Shown: positions 8,593-17,650 of the stretch, piece by piece | Layout: each line of letters begins with the position of its first letter | Position numbering within the stretch: the first letter of the stretch is position 1 | From: Sphaerotilus natans | GTDB lineage: Bacteria > Pseudomonadota > Gammaproteobacteria > Burkholderiales > Burkholderiaceae_C | DNA: 64,000 nucleotides | Assembly (NCBI RefSeq): GCF_900156335.1 | Contig: NZ_FTMZ01000011.1 | Location: 30,492 to 94,491, forward strand | Direction: 5' to 3' | The notes under the pieces: generated by a model | The model's database searches: none | Told to the model about the DNA's origin: nothing | The model's input: the letters and a program-made list of their open reading frames with translations, nothing else | Made by a program: the position numbers and the translations under genes

Positions 8593-8927
8593 GCATGAAG
8601 CAGATGGAAGTCAGCATCATGGGCCAGATCTACCTGCTGGCCTGCCCGGAGGGCGGAGACGCAGTGCTGGCCGAAGCGGTGACCCGGGTCGACCGCGAGA
8701 TGTGCGCGATCCGCGACGCCGGCCGGGTCAAGGCACGCGAGCGCATCGCCGTGCTGGCGGCGCTGAACATCGCCTACGCGCTGAGCGAGCTGCGCCACTC
8801 GGGCGGCACCCCGATGCCGCTGCCGCCCCCGCCGCCGCCCGCTCCGCCGCCGATCACCATCGATGTCGACAGTCTGGTCCGACGCATCGAGGCCAGCCTC
8901 GGCGCCGAGGGAATGAAGCTAGAATGA
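8589..8927 (+). CDS. zapA: Cell division protein ZapA
   Basis: A 112-residue ZapA homologue. The head MKQMEVSIMGQIYLLACPEG matches the beta-rich N-terminal region, followed by a helix with ARERIAVLAALNIAYALSEL, the conserved ALNIA-type block. ZapA tetramers bundle FtsZ filaments at midcell. An unusual feature is a run of about ten prolines (residues 76-88) that should break the long C-terminal helix before a last predicted helix, DVDSLVRRIEASLG. The upstream coiled-coil gene and downstream 6S RNA are the usual neighbours. Confidence 0.88.
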   Translation: MSMKQMEVSIMGQIYLLACPEGGDAVLAEAVTRVDREMCAIRDAGRVKARERIAVLAALNIAYALSELRHSGGTPMPLPPPPPPAPPPITIDVDSLVRRIEASLGAEGMKLE

Positions 8928-8958
8928 CCCCCGTCCGTCGCGTCCGCGGGGGTTTTAT
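8927..8958 (+). terminator. GC hairpin with T-rich tail after zapA
   Basis: A 7-bp stem (ACCCCCG / CGGGGGT) is followed by TTTATATTT. It lies directly after the zapA stop, upstream of the 6S RNA, and could end the zapA message or set a processing site. Confidence 0.5.
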
Positions 8959-8959
8959 A

Positions 8960-9105
8960 TTTCCTTGAACCGATGCTCTCGCGAGCCCGGGCCTGGAACA
9001 TTGTCCGGCTGGTGCGATCGTCTCGCGTCAGATGAACCCGAAGCCGGACTGACCTCGCCCACCTGAATCCCCTGGGTTCAGGAATGCGGCCCTCGGTTCG
9101 CGACG
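8960..9105 (+). ncRNA. ssrS: 6S RNA
   Basis: The region lies immediately 3' of zapA, the usual place of ssrS. The 5' end TTTCCTTGAACCGATGCTC and the 3' part TGCGGCCCTCGGTTCGCGACG can close a terminal stem (GAACCGA at 8967-8973 with TCGGTTC at 9093-9099). A hairpin CTGAA...TTCAG at 9063-9081 corresponds to the CTTGAACC...GGTTCAAG hairpin of E. coli 6S. It would bind sigma-70 RNA polymerase in stationary phase. Ends are approximate and the central bubble was not folded. Confidence 0.75.
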
Positions 9106-9125
9106 GACACCTCCCCACCACCACG

Positions 9126-9938
9126 ATGAACCTCGACCCGATGCTGGTCGCCCAGCTGCTCGTGCTCGGCAGCTGCACCGGTTTTCTCGCCGGCCTGCTG
9201 GGCATTGGCGGGGGCATGCTGATCGTGCCCTTCATGACGCTGATCCTGTCCGCGCGCGGCGTGGAGTCAGCACTGGCGGTCAAGATGGCGATCGCCACCT
9301 CGATGGCCACCATCGTCTTCACCTCGATCTCGAGCGTGCGCGCCCACCACCGGCGCGGCGCGGTTCGCTGGGATCTGGTGCGACGCATTGCGCCGGGCAT
9401 CGTGATCGGCGGGCTGATCGCCGGCGCAGGCGCCTTTGCCGCGCTGCGCGGCACGACGCTGGCGCTGGTCTTCGCGGTCTTCGTCGCCTTCTCGGCCACG
9501 CAGATGCTGCGCAACCGTCAGCCGGCGCCGTCGCGGCAGATGCCCGGCACCGCGGGCAGCCTGGGCGCTGGCACGCTGATCGGCTTCATCTCCGGATTGG
9601 TGGGCGCCGGCGGCGGCTTCATCTCGGTGCCCTTCATGACCTGGTGCAATGTCGCGATGCACCAGGCAGTGGCGACCTCAGCCGCGCTGGGCCTGCCGAT
9701 CGCGCTGGCCAACACCGTCGGCTACCTGATCGGCGGCTGGTCGATGCCGGCGCCGCTGCCCGGCGCGCTGGGCTGGCTGTGGCTGCCGGGCCTCGGGCTG
9801 ATCGCCTGCGCCAGCGTGCTGACCGCGCCGCTGGGCGCACGCGCTGCCCATGCGCTGCAGGTCGCTCAGCTCAAGCGCGCCTTCGCGCTGGTGCTCTACC
9901 TGCTGGCGCTCTACATGGGCTGGAAGGCGCTGGGCTGA
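9126..9938 (+). CDS. TSUP (TauE/SafE) family membrane exporter
   Basis: A 270-residue protein of about eight hydrophobic segments in two related halves. Each half carries a glycine-rich block typical of the family: GFLAGLLGIGGGMLIVPFM near the N-terminus and GFISGLVGAGGGFISVPFM near the middle. TSUP proteins move sulfite, sulfoacetate or other organic anions across the inner membrane; the substrate cannot be read here. The ATG at 9126 places the first helix directly at the N-terminus, and the in-frame start at 9084 lies in the 6S RNA. The stop codon abuts the stop of the convergent chemoreceptor gene with no gap. Confidence 0.85.
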   Translation: MNLDPMLVAQLLVLGSCTGFLAGLLGIGGGMLIVPFMTLILSARGVESALAVKMAIATSMATIVFTSISSVRAHHRRGAVRWDLVRRIAPGIVIGGLIAGAGAFAALRGTTLALVFAVFVAFSATQMLRNRQPAPSRQMPGTAGSLGAGTLIGFISGLVGAGGGFISVPFMTWCNVAMHQAVATSAALGLPIALANTVGYLIGGWSMPAPLPGALGWLWLPGLGLIACASVLTAPLGARAAHALQVAQLKRAFALVLYLLALYMGWKALG

Positions 9939-11258
9939 TCAGAAGGATTCCCACTGCTCGGTCGAGCCGGTCTCGGCCACCGGCGCGGGGGCCGGCGCGG
10001 CCTTGCGCTCGGCGGCGGGCGGCGGGGGCGGGGCCGGCCGGCTGACCGGTGCCGGCGCAGGCGTCGCTGCGGCACGGGCCACCGGCGCTGCCGCGGCACG
10101 CGCCGCCGACTTCGGCTTCGGCGCTGGCGACACGGACGGCACCCGGCTGCCACTGCTGCCGCCGCCCGTTCCCAGCTGGAAGCTCTTGACGCCAGCCGCC
10201 AGCGTCGCGGCCTGACGGCGCAGACTGTCGGCGGCGGCCGCGCTCTCCTCGACCAGCGCGGCGTTCTGCTGCGTCATCTGGTCGAGCTGGCCGACCGCGG
10301 CGCTGACCCGGCCGAGCTCGGTGCTCTGCTCGCTGGTCGAGGCGGTGATCTCGCTGATCAGGTCGCTGACACGCTGCACGCCGCTGACGATGTCGCTCAT
10401 CGCCCGACCGGCATCGTGGACCAGATGCGTGCCGGCACCGACCTTGTCGACGCTGGCTCCGATCAGGGTCTTGATCTCCTTGGCCGCATGGGCGCTGCGC
10501 TGCGCCAGGTTGCGCACCTCGCCGGCCACCACCGCGAAGCCGCGGCCCTGCTCGCCAGCCCGGGCGGCTTCCACCGCCGCGTTCAGCGCCAGGATGTTGG
10601 TCTGGAACGCGATGCCGTCGATCACGCCGATGATCTCGGCGATCTTGCGGCTGGAGGCGCTGATCTCCTCCATGTTGCTGACGACCTGGGTCATCACGTC
10701 GCCGCCGCGCTGGGCGGCGCTGGAAGCCTGGCCGGCCAGCTCGTTGGCGAGCTGGGCCGAATCGGCGGTCTGGCGCACCGTCTCGCTGAGCTGCTCCATC
10801 GAGCTGGAGGTCTGCTGCAGCGACCCGGCGGTCTGCTCGGTGCGCATCGACAGCTCCTGGTTGCCGGCCGCGATCTGCGTGCTGGCGGTGCCGACCGCAT
10901 CGGTCGACTCGCGGATGCTGCCGACGATCGCGCCGACCGCATCCTGCATGCGCAGCAGCGCACGCAGCAGCTGCGCGGCCTCGTCCTCGCCGCGGACGTC
11001 CAGGCGGGTGCCCAGGTCGCCCTGGGTGATCGCGTCGGTCAGCTGCTGGGCGCGGGCGATCGGCGCGACGATCGAGGCCGAGTTGATCAGCGTCAGCGGC
11101 ACGACGACCGCCAGCATCGCCGCCATCGTGCCGAGGATCAGCAAGCGGTCGGCGCCGCTCCAGACCATGGCGCCGATGACGGCGAACAGCCCCACCAGCA
11201 GGGCCACCGCCGCGGCCATGCGCAGTCGGATGGTGAAATTCCAGAACATGTCCTGCAT
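9939..11258 (-). CDS. Methyl-accepting chemotaxis protein without a periplasmic domain
   Basis: 439 residues. Two hydrophobic segments (about 14-33 and 38-58) are separated by only a few residues, so there is no room for a periplasmic ligand-binding domain. A HAMP-like stretch follows, then the MCP signalling domain with the hairpin tip [48 protein letters not shown] region (quoted in part: [20 protein letters not shown]). A long Ala/Pro linker ends in QWESF, a variant of the NWETF pentapeptide that tethers CheR/CheB. It is the third gene after cheY and cheA. It probably senses internal or membrane signals. Confidence 0.9.
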   Translation of the reverse strand: MQDMFWNFTIRLRMAAAVALLVGLFAVIGAMVWSGADRLLILGTMAAMLAVVVPLTLINSASIVAPIARAQQLTDAITQGDLGTRLDVRGEDEAAQLLRALLRMQDAVGAIVGSIRESTDAVGTASTQIAAGNQELSMRTEQTAGSLQQTSSSMEQLSETVRQTADSAQLANELAGQASSAAQRGGDVMTQVVSNMEEISASSRKIAEIIGVIDGIAFQTNILALNAAVEAARAGEQGRGFAVVAGEVRNLAQRSAHAAKEIKTLIGASVDKVGAGTHLVHDAGRAMSDIVSGVQRVSDLISEITASTSEQSTELGRVSAAVGQLDQMTQQNAALVEESAAAADSLRRQAATLAAGVKSFQLGTGGGSSGSRVPSVSPAPKPKSAARAAAAPVARAAATPAPAPVSRPAPPPPPAAERKAAPAPAPVAETGSTEQWESF

Positions 11259-11319
11259 CGCAAGCGCTCCCGGGATTGGTCTGTCGCGTGTCGTGTCGTG
11301 AAGGAGCCGGGACGGCGCG

Positions 11320-13365
11320 TCAGCGCGCCTGCACCAGCGTGGCGATGTCGAGGATCAGCGCGACCCGGCCATTGCCGAGAATCGTCGCGCCCGAGACATG
11401 CGGGATGCGCTTGTAGTGGGTCTCGAGATTCTTCACCACCACCTGCTGCTGGCCGATCAGCTCGTCGACGATCAGCGCCGCGCGCGAGCCCTCCGACTCG
11501 ACGATGACCATGATCGGCTGAGCCGCCGGCTCGTCGCGCCAGACGCCGAAGTGTCCGGCCAGGTCGACCACCGGCAGGTACTCCTCGCGCACCTTGGCAA
11601 CGCGGTTGTTGTTGCCCAGCGAGCGGATGCGGTCCGGCCCGATCAGGTCGCTCTCGACCACCGAGCCCAGCGGCAGGATGTAGACCTCGTCGCCGACGGC
11701 CACGCTCATGCCGTCCATGATCGCCAGCGTCAGCGGCAGGCGCACCTTCACGCTCATGCCGCAGCCCGGCGCCGACTCGATGTCGACCCGCCCGCCCAGA
11801 CCGAGAATGTTCTTCTTCACCACGTCCATGCCGACGCCGCGGCCGGAGACGTCGGTGACCTGCTCGGCGGTCGAGAAGCCCGGCTCGAAGATCAGGTTCC
11901 AGACCTGGGCATCGGTCATCGAGTCGGAGGCCTGCAGACCGCGCTCGATCGCCTTGGAGATCAGCTTCTCGCGCGAGAGGCCTTTGCCGTCGTCGCGCAC
12001 CTCGATCACCACCGAGCCGCCCTGGTGCCAGGCCGACAGCGTGATCGTGCCCACCGCCGGCTTGCCGGCCTGCACCCGCGCCTGCGGCAGCTCGATGCCG
12101 TGGTCGCAGGAATTGCGCACCAGGTGGGTCAGCGGGTCGGTGATCTTCTCGATCAGGCCCTTGTCGAGCTCGGTGGCCTCGCCATGCGTGACCAGCTCGA
12201 CCTGCTTGCCCAGCTTGCCCGAGAGGTCGCGCAGCATGCGCGGGAAGCGGCTGAACACCGCCGACATCGGGATCATGCGGATCGACATCACCGCGTCCTG
12301 CAGGTCGCGCGAGTTGCGCTCCATCAGGTTGATCGCGCTGACGAGGGACTGGTGCACCACCGGATCGAGCGAGCGGCTGCCCTGGATCAGCATCGCCTGG
12401 GTGATGACCAGCTCGCCGACCAGGTTGATCAGCTGGTCGACCTTCTCGACCGAGACGCGCAGCGTGGCCGCATCCGGCGCGGCCGGTGCGCGGTTGCCGC
12501 CCTTGGCCGCGCTGGCCGGGGCGGCGGCCGCCGGTGGCGCCGCTGGCGCCGGGGCGCCGGCCGGCGGCGGCTCGGGCGCGGCGGAGGGCACGCCGGGATT
12601 GCCTTCGTAGAAGCCGAAGCCGGGGCCGGATTCCATCAGGTGGACCAGCTTGCGATCGACATGGAAGCTGAACAGGTCGAGCAGCTCGTTGTCGGTGCAG
12701 CTGGTGATGACGGTGAAGCGGCGCATGCCGTCGACCGGCTCACCGAAGTCCAGCGGCTTCATCTCGCCGATGCCGGGAATCTCCTCGAAGAGCTCATGCA
12801 GATGGCTGGCCGTCTGCGGCAGCTCGAGCGGGCCGATGCGGACCTCGAGTTCACGGGTGCCCGCCGGCCTGGGCGCAGCGGCCGGCGCGGCCGCCGCAGG
12901 TGCTGCCACCGGTGCCGAGCTGGCCGCCGCGTCGAGGCTGGCCAGACGGCGAATGTCGGCGACCAGGCCGCTGGTCTCGGGCGCCTCGTCGGTCAGGCCC
13001 TGCTGGAAGGACAGCAGGCCCCACAGCGCATCGCCGCCGCGCAGCAGCACGTCGACCATCGGCGGCGTCGGAGCCAGCTCGTGACGGCGCAGCCGGTCGA
13101 GCAGCGTCTCCATCTCGTGCGCCAGCGTGGCCACCGCGGTGAAGCCGAAGGTGGCTGCGCCGCCCTTGATCGAGTGCGCGACCCGGAAGATCGCGTTGAG
13201 CGTCTCGTCGTCGACTGCGGCCGGATCGAGCGCAAGCAGCAGCTGTTCCATGCTCTGCAGGTTCTCCGCCGCCTCCTCGAAGAAGGTCTGGTGGAACTGC
13301 TGCAGGTCGAGGCCGCCGTCGCTGGAACGCGAAGAGGCAGAGCCTTGGGAGAGTCGATCGGCCAT
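11320..13365 (-). CDS. cheA: Chemotaxis histidine kinase CheA
   Basis: 681 residues with the CheA order: a P1 HPt domain with [13 protein letters not shown] (phospho-His about 64), an Ala/Pro linker, a second acidic alpha/beta domain (about 170-255), another Ala/Pro linker, the P3 dimerisation helices, the P4 ATPase (N box [12 protein letters not shown]1 DDGKGLS, G2 GRGVGMDVV) and a CheW-like P5 domain at the C-terminus. It phosphorylates CheY in response to receptors. It lies between cheY (upstream) and the chemoreceptor (downstream) on the same strand. No cheW, cheR or cheB is present nearby. Confidence 0.93.
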   Translation of the reverse strand: MADRLSQGSASSRSSDGGLDLQQFHQTFFEEAAENLQSMEQLLLALDPAAVDDETLNAIFRVAHSIKGGAATFGFTAVATLAHEMETLLDRLRRHELAPTPPMVDVLLRGGDALWGLLSFQQGLTDEAPETSGLVADIRRLASLDAAASSAPVAAPAAAAPAAAPRPAGTRELEVRIGPLELPQTASHLHELFEEIPGIGEMKPLDFGEPVDGMRRFTVITSCTDNELLDLFSFHVDRKLVHLMESGPGFGFYEGNPGVPSAAPEPPPAGAPAPAAPPAAAAPASAAKGGNRAPAAPDAATLRVSVEKVDQLINLVGELVITQAMLIQGSRSLDPVVHQSLVSAINLMERNSRDLQDAVMSIRMIPMSAVFSRFPRMLRDLSGKLGKQVELVTHGEATELDKGLIEKITDPLTHLVRNSCDHGIELPQARVQAGKPAVGTITLSAWHQGGSVVIEVRDDGKGLSREKLISKAIERGLQASDSMTDAQVWNLIFEPGFSTAEQVTDVSGRGVGMDVVKKNILGLGGRVDIESAPGCGMSVKVRLPLTLAIMDGMSVAVGDEVYILPLGSVVESDLIGPDRIRSLGNNNRVAKVREEYLPVVDLAGHFGVWRDEPAAQPIMVIVESEGSRAALIVDELIGQQQVVVKNLETHYKRIPHVSGATILGNGRVALILDIATLVQAR

Positions 13366-13443
13366 GGTGTCGGGGCTTCCTCAGTGAGTGCGCTCGGCGC
13401 GGACTCGGTGCGGGCGGCGGAAATCGTCGGACAGGTCCGAGAA

Positions 13444-13480
13444 GGCACCGGCACAGCAGTCATGCTGCGACGCCGGTGCC
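13444..13480 (-). promoter_or_regulatory. Strong hairpin between cheY and cheA
   Basis: Nine-bp arms GGCACCGGC / GCCGGTGCC enclose a second short pairing (GCAG / CTGC). There is no U-tract, so it may stabilise or partly terminate the cheY message rather than end it. Confidence 0.4.
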
Positions 13481-13508
13481 ATGGGCGGTGCAGGGTCGAA
13501 AGGCAGGG

Positions 13509-13871
13509 TCAGCGGATGACCATGCGGATGACCTCGAGCAGCTTCATCGAATCGAAGGGCTTGACCAGCCAGCCGGTGGCACCGGCCTCCTTGCCGGCCT
13601 TCTTCATGTCGTCGCCCGACTCGGTGGTCAGGATCAGGATCGGCGTGGAACGGTACTGGGAGGTCTCGCGCAGCTTGCGCGTCAGCGAGGTGCCGTCCAT
13701 GCGCGGCATGTTCTGGTCGGTCAGCACCAGGTCGAACTGCTGGCGGCCGGCCTTTTCCCAGGCGTCGGCTCCGTCGACCGCTTCCACGACCTGGTAGCCC
13801 GCGCTTTTCAGCGTGAACTGGACCATCTGACGCATGGAAGGGGAATCGTCGACAGCAAGGATGGATGGCAT
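13509..13871 (-). CDS. cheY: CheY-like single-domain response regulator
   Basis: A 120-residue stand-alone receiver domain. It has the acidic pair at D8/D9 (AVDDS), the phospho-acceptor D52 (VLTDQNMPRMDG), T82/T83 and K104 (LVKPFD). The ATG at 13871 is preceded by GGAGAG at a good Shine-Dalgarno distance; the longer frame to 13943 has no such site. It is the first gene of the cheY-cheA-MCP set. DQNMPRMDG and TTESG are typical of CheY proteins that act with CheA. Whether the target is a flagellar motor, pili or another output cannot be told. Confidence 0.92.
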   Translation of the reverse strand: MPSILAVDDSPSMRQMVQFTLKSAGYQVVEAVDGADAWEKAGRQQFDLVLTDQNMPRMDGTSLTRKLRETSQYRSTPILILTTESGDDMKKAGKEAGATGWLVKPFDSMKLLEVIRMVIR

Positions 13872-14021
13872 GAATCTCTCCGGCAGCGGCTCGCCGCTGT
13901 TGATGGACACTGAACGGGTGTCGATTGCATCAATTTTTCTCAATCGCGCCTGTCACCGGTGCCGGGATCACGCCTCAAAATCCGGCTCAGTTCCTGACAT
14001 GTGAAAAAACGTTGCCCGCCC

Positions 14022-15179
14022 ATGCCCCGTACCCCCCAGCTGCGCCGCCTGCGCCTGCTTCATCTGGAAGATTCGGAGCTGGATCACCAGCTGGTGCTGG
14101 CACACCTGCGCCGCGGTGGCATCGAGCCGTCGATGCAGCGCATCGACACCGAGGGCGCCTTCCTGGCCGCGCTGGACCAGCGCTGGGACGCGGTGATCTC
14201 CGACTACAACCTGCCAGGCTTTTCCGGCCTGGTGGCGCTGGAGCTGCTGCGCGAGCGTGATGCGCTGCTGCCCTTCATCCTGGTCTCCGGCGAGATCGGC
14301 GAGGACACCGCGGTCGAGGCGATGCGCAACGGCGCCTCCGACTACCTGCTCAAGAGCAACCTGATCCGGCTGGTGCCGGCGCTGCTGCATGCGGTCGAGG
14401 TCTGCGAGGGCCTGCGCGCGCGCCAACGCAGCGACGAGGAGCTGGCGCGCTCGCGCAAGCGCCTGTCGGAGCTGGCCCAGCACCTGCAGACCTCGATCGA
14501 GATGGAACGCGCCGCCATCGCGCGCGAGATCCACGACGACGTCGGCGGCTCGCTGACCGCGGTCAAGTTCGATCTGGCCTGGCTGGCGCGCCACGCGCCC
14601 AACGGCCCGATGGCCGAGCGCGCCCAGCAGGCGCTGGAGACGGTCAACCACGCCATCGAGGCCAGCCAGCGCATCATGCACAACCTGCGCCCAGCCATTC
14701 TCGAACAGGGCCTGGTGGCGGCACTGCAATGGATGACGCAGCGCTTCGAGCGCCGCAACGGCATCATGACCGCCTTCCGCACCAGCCATGACCACCTGCG
14801 CCTGCCCCCGGGCGTGCCGCTGGTGGCCTATCGCACCGCGCAGGAGGCGCTGACCAACATCTCCAAGCACGCCCGCGCCACCCGGGTGCAGGTCGACCTG
14901 ACGGTGGCCGCCGGCGTGCTGTCGCTGGAGATCAGCGACAACGGCCGCGGCCTGTCGAACCAGGACCTCGGCAAGGAGCGCTCCTTCGGCATCCGCGGCC
15001 TGCACGAGCGCGCCGACACCGTCGGCGGCTGGATCGACCTGAGCAGCTCGCCCACCGGCACGACGCTGATCCTGTCGGTGCCGCTCGACGTGGTCGGTAC
15101 CAGCTCGCGTCCTGGCGACACCGACATCGACCTGCCCCTGGGCAGCCCTCACGATCCATCCACCTGGGGAGCGCTATGA
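14022..15179 (+). CDS. Receiver-histidine kinase (REC-HisKA_3-HATPase)
   Basis: About 385 residues without membrane segments. An N-terminal receiver domain (E16/D17, phospho-acceptor D61 in ISDYNLPGFSG, K111) is followed by a HisKA_3 dimerisation domain with REIHDDVGGSL (His about 171) and an HATPase with TAQEALTNISKHA and SDNGRGL. This is a soluble NarX/DegS-class kinase that itself receives phosphate or signal from another protein. The ATG at 14022 is preferred; a GTG at 14001 would add seven residues. The stop overlaps the next regulator gene by ATGA, so the two form a pair. Confidence 0.87.
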   Translation: MPRTPQLRRLRLLHLEDSELDHQLVLAHLRRGGIEPSMQRIDTEGAFLAALDQRWDAVISDYNLPGFSGLVALELLRERDALLPFILVSGEIGEDTAVEAMRNGASDYLLKSNLIRLVPALLHAVEVCEGLRARQRSDEELARSRKRLSELAQHLQTSIEMERAAIAREIHDDVGGSLTAVKFDLAWLARHAPNGPMAERAQQALETVNHAIEASQRIMHNLRPAILEQGLVAALQWMTQRFERRNGIMTAFRTSHDHLRLPPGVPLVAYRTAQEALTNISKHARATRVQVDLTVAAGVLSLEISDNGRGLSNQDLGKERSFGIRGLHERADTVGGWIDLSSSPTGTTLILSVPLDVVGTSSRPGDTDIDLPLGSPHDPSTWGAL

Positions 15180-15805
15180 CCCGCGTCATCCTGTGCGACG
15201 ACCACGCGCTGATCCGCCGTGGCATCCGCGACACGCTGGCCGAGCAGCCCGACATGCAGATCGTCGGCGAGGCCGGCGAATACGGCGAGCTGCGCACGCT
15301 GCTGCGCAGCACCTCCTGCGACGTGCTGGTGCTCGACATCAGCATGCCCGGGCGCAGCGGCCTGGACGTGCTGCATGTGCTCAAGGACGAGGGCTCGCCG
15401 ATCCGGGTGCTGATCGTCTCGATGTACCCGGAGGACCAGTACGCGCTGCGCGCGCTGCGCGCCGGCGCCTACGGCTATGTCAACAAGGGCGCCGATCCGG
15501 CGCAGATCGTCGCCGCGGTGCGCATGGTCGCGCAGGGGCGCAAGTACATCACCGCCGAGATGGCGCAGATGCTGGTCGAGAGCCTGACCACGCCCGCGCC
15601 CGAGGCGCCGCACGAGAAGCTCTCCGATCGCGAGCTGCAGACGCTGACGATGATCGCCTCCGGCAAGCGCCTGTCCGACATCGCCGAGGAGCTGTCGCTG
15701 AGTCCCAAGACCGTCAGCGTCTACCGCGCGCGCGTGCTGGAGAAGCTGGGGCTGACCAACAACTCCGAGCTGACGGTCTACGCGATCCGCAACAGCCTGG
15801 TCTGA
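15176..15805 (+). CDS. NarL/FixJ-type response regulator
   Basis: 209 residues: a receiver domain (D8/D9, D54 in VLDISMPGRSG, K104) and a LuxR-type helix-turn-helix (about 145-205) with LSDRELQTLTMIASGKRLSD and SLSPKTVSVYRARVLEKLGL. It is translationally coupled to the preceding kinase, its likely partner. The target genes are unknown. It resembles regulators of the UvrY/RcsB kind, but a closer name is not supported. Confidence 0.9.
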   Translation: MTRVILCDDHALIRRGIRDTLAEQPDMQIVGEAGEYGELRTLLRSTSCDVLVLDISMPGRSGLDVLHVLKDEGSPIRVLIVSMYPEDQYALRALRAGAYGYVNKGADPAQIVAAVRMVAQGRKYITAEMAQMLVESLTTPAPEAPHEKLSDRELQTLTMIASGKRLSDIAEELSLSPKTVSVYRARVLEKLGLTNNSELTVYAIRNSLV

Positions 15806-15854
15806 GCGCGGCAAAGACCGCATGAGACAATCCGGCGCATCACAGGAGCCCGCG

Positions 15855-16103
15855 ATGACCCCTCCGATCGTTCTCGACGAAGCCGCGATGCAGGCGGCCG
15901 AAGCCCGCATTCCCGAACTGGCCGAGCTGGCGGTCAGGCAGGCCCGCCAGCAGGCGCTGCAGATCTCCGGACGGGTGATCGAAGCGGTCGACGGCCAGCT
16001 GGTCGAGACCCGTGCCAGCGGCGAGCGTCATGTGCTGCGCAGCCTGCCCGCCCGCATCCCGGTGCGACGCGGCATGACGCTGACGCGCCGGGCCCCGCGC
16101 TGA
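15855..16103 (+). CDS. Small protein before the zeta-toxin-like gene, candidate antitoxin
   Basis: 82 residues of no recognised family. The start at 15855 follows AGGAG at 8-nt spacing. The first half is predicted helical and Ala/Gln-rich (AAMQAAEARIPELAELAVRQ, then ARQQALQ). The second half is basic beta-like sequence (HVLRSLPARIPVRRGM). It ends 2 nt before the P-loop kinase gene, so the two are surely co-transcribed. Size, order and spacing are those of a toxin-antitoxin pair, but the antitoxin role is inference. Confidence 0.6.
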   Translation: MTPPIVLDEAAMQAAEARIPELAELAVRQARQQALQISGRVIEAVDGQLVETRASGERHVLRSLPARIPVRRGMTLTRRAPR

Positions 16104-16105
16104 GC

Positions 16106-16861
16106 ATGGGAGTCCCGCGCCTGCGGGTCTTCGCCGGCCCGAACGGCTCGGGCAAGAGCACGATCAAGGAGGCGCTGCGGCCGGAATGGCTGGGCGTCTA
16201 TGTCAACGCCGACGAGATCGAGAAATCCATCCGCGGCCGAGGGCACCTCGACCTGGCCGACTTCGCGCTGGACGCCGCCGACATCGGGAGCCTGCACGCC
16301 TTCATGGCCGCCTCGACACTGCTGTCGCGCGATCCGGCTCTGCTCGTCGACGCGGCCCGGCTGGGCCTCGACGGCAGCCGGGTGACCTTCGGTGCGGTTC
16401 AGGTCAACTCCTACCACGCCTCGGTGCTGTCGGACTTCATCCGCCACCGGCTGCTGGCGCGTGGCCAGTCCTTCACCTTCGAGACAGTCATGTCCTCGCG
16501 CGACAAGGTGGACTTCATGGCCCGGGCGCGCGCGCATGGCTACCGCACCTACCTGTACTTCGTCGCCACCGACGACCCGGAGATCAATGTCGAGCGCGTG
16601 CGCAACCGCGTGCTCGGCGGCGGGCATCCGGTGCCACAGGACAAGATCCGCGAGCGCTACCACCGCTCGCTGGACCTGCTGCCGCAAGCCATCGACCAGA
16701 GCAGCCGCGCCTATGTCTTCGACAACTCCGGCGAGGACCGACTGCTGCTGGCCGAGATCACCGACGCGGGCGAGTCGCTGAGCCTGGAGACCGACGCGAT
16801 CCCGCCCTGGTTCCAACCGGTGCTGGACCGCTACGCGTCCGACGAGGACGCGCCGGACTGA
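16106..16861 (+). CDS. Zeta-toxin-family P-loop kinase
   Basis: 251 residues. Walker A GPNGSGKST lies at 11-19, followed by VNADEIEKSIRGRG with the conserved Asp at 36, and FTFETVMSSRDKVDFM (about 123-138). These are the hallmarks of the zeta toxin/PezT fold, whose known members phosphorylate UDP-N-acetylglucosamine. The C-terminal part (YRTYLYFVATDDPEINVERV) is also typical of this broad chromosomal subgroup. It follows a small gene by 2 nt and converges on hisF with a 4-bp gap. Toxicity is not proven for this subgroup. Confidence 0.78.
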   Translation: MGVPRLRVFAGPNGSGKSTIKEALRPEWLGVYVNADEIEKSIRGRGHLDLADFALDAADIGSLHAFMAASTLLSRDPALLVDAARLGLDGSRVTFGAVQVNSYHASVLSDFIRHRLLARGQSFTFETVMSSRDKVDFMARARAHGYRTYLYFVATDDPEINVERVRNRVLGGGHPVPQDKIRERYHRSLDLLPQAIDQSSRAYVFDNSGEDRLLLAEITDAGESLSLETDAIPPWFQPVLDRYASDEDAPD

Positions 16862-16865
16862 GCAT

Positions 16866-17645
16866 TCAGATCCGCACCGGGATGCCGCGCGCGGCCATCA
16901 GCCGCTTGGCCTCGCCGACGGTGTGCTCGCCGTAGTGGAAGATGCTGGCGGCCAGCACCGCATCCGCCCCGCCCTGCTGCACGCCGTCGGCCAGGTGGTC
17001 GAGGTTGCCCACGCCGCCGGAGGCGATCACCGGCACCGGCACCGCATCCGCCACCGCGCGGGTGAGCTCCAGATCGAAGCCGATCTTGGTGCCGTCGCGG
17101 TCCATGCTGGTCAGCAGGATCTCGCCGGCGCCCATCTGCGCCATCTGCGCGGCCCAGGCCACCGCGTCGATGTGCATGTTCTTGCGACCGCCGTGGGTGT
17201 AGACGTCCCAGCCCGGACCCTTGGCGGCGAGGTCCTCGCCGACACGGCGCTTGGCGTCGATCGCCACGACGATGCACTGCGAGCCGTACTTGTCGCTGGC
17301 CTCGCGGATCACCTGCGGATTGGCCACCGCCGCCGAGTTGAAGCTGACCTTGTCGGCGCCAGCATTGAGCAGCCGGCGCACATCGGCCACCGTGCGCACA
17401 CCGCCGCCGACCGTCAGCGGGATGAAGACCTGCGAGGCCACCGCCTCGATGATGTGCAGGATCAGGTCGCGGCCGTCGCTGGTGGCGGTGATGTCGAGGA
17501 AAGTCAGCTCGTCGGCGCCCTGGTCGTTGTAGCGCGCGGCGATGTCGACGGGGTCGCCCGCATCGCGCAGGCCGACGAAGTTGACGCCCTTGACGACACG
17601 GCCGCCGGTCACGTCCAGGCAGGGAATGATGCGCTTGGCCAGCAT
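16866..17645 (-). CDS. hisF: Imidazole glycerol phosphate synthase cyclase subunit
   Basis: A 259-residue TIM barrel with catalytic Asp11 (RIIPCLDV) and the second Asp in VVAIDAKR near 130. [21 protein letters not shown] and [14 protein letters not shown] are conserved phosphate-binding loops. With HisH it makes IGP and AICAR from PRFAR. The ATG at 17645 follows hisA by 5 nt. It is the last gene of this his cluster: hisI and hisE, which commonly follow in related bacteria, are missing. Confidence 0.96.
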   Translation of the reverse strand: MLAKRIIPCLDVTGGRVVKGVNFVGLRDAGDPVDIAARYNDQGADELTFLDITATSDGRDLILHIIEAVASQVFIPLTVGGGVRTVADVRRLLNAGADKVSFNSAAVANPQVIREASDKYGSQCIVVAIDAKRRVGEDLAAKGPGWDVYTHGGRKNMHIDAVAWAAQMAQMGAGEILLTSMDRDGTKIGFDLELTRAVADAVPVPVIASGGVGNLDHLADGVQQGGADAVLAASIFHYGEHTVGEAKRLMAARGIPVRI

Positions 17646-17650
17646 GGTGC

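Noticed and set aside
11398-13797. 799-codon plus-strand frame over cheA
   Set aside because: Low-complexity Arg/Gln/His composition, no domain, and cheA on the other strand is intact.
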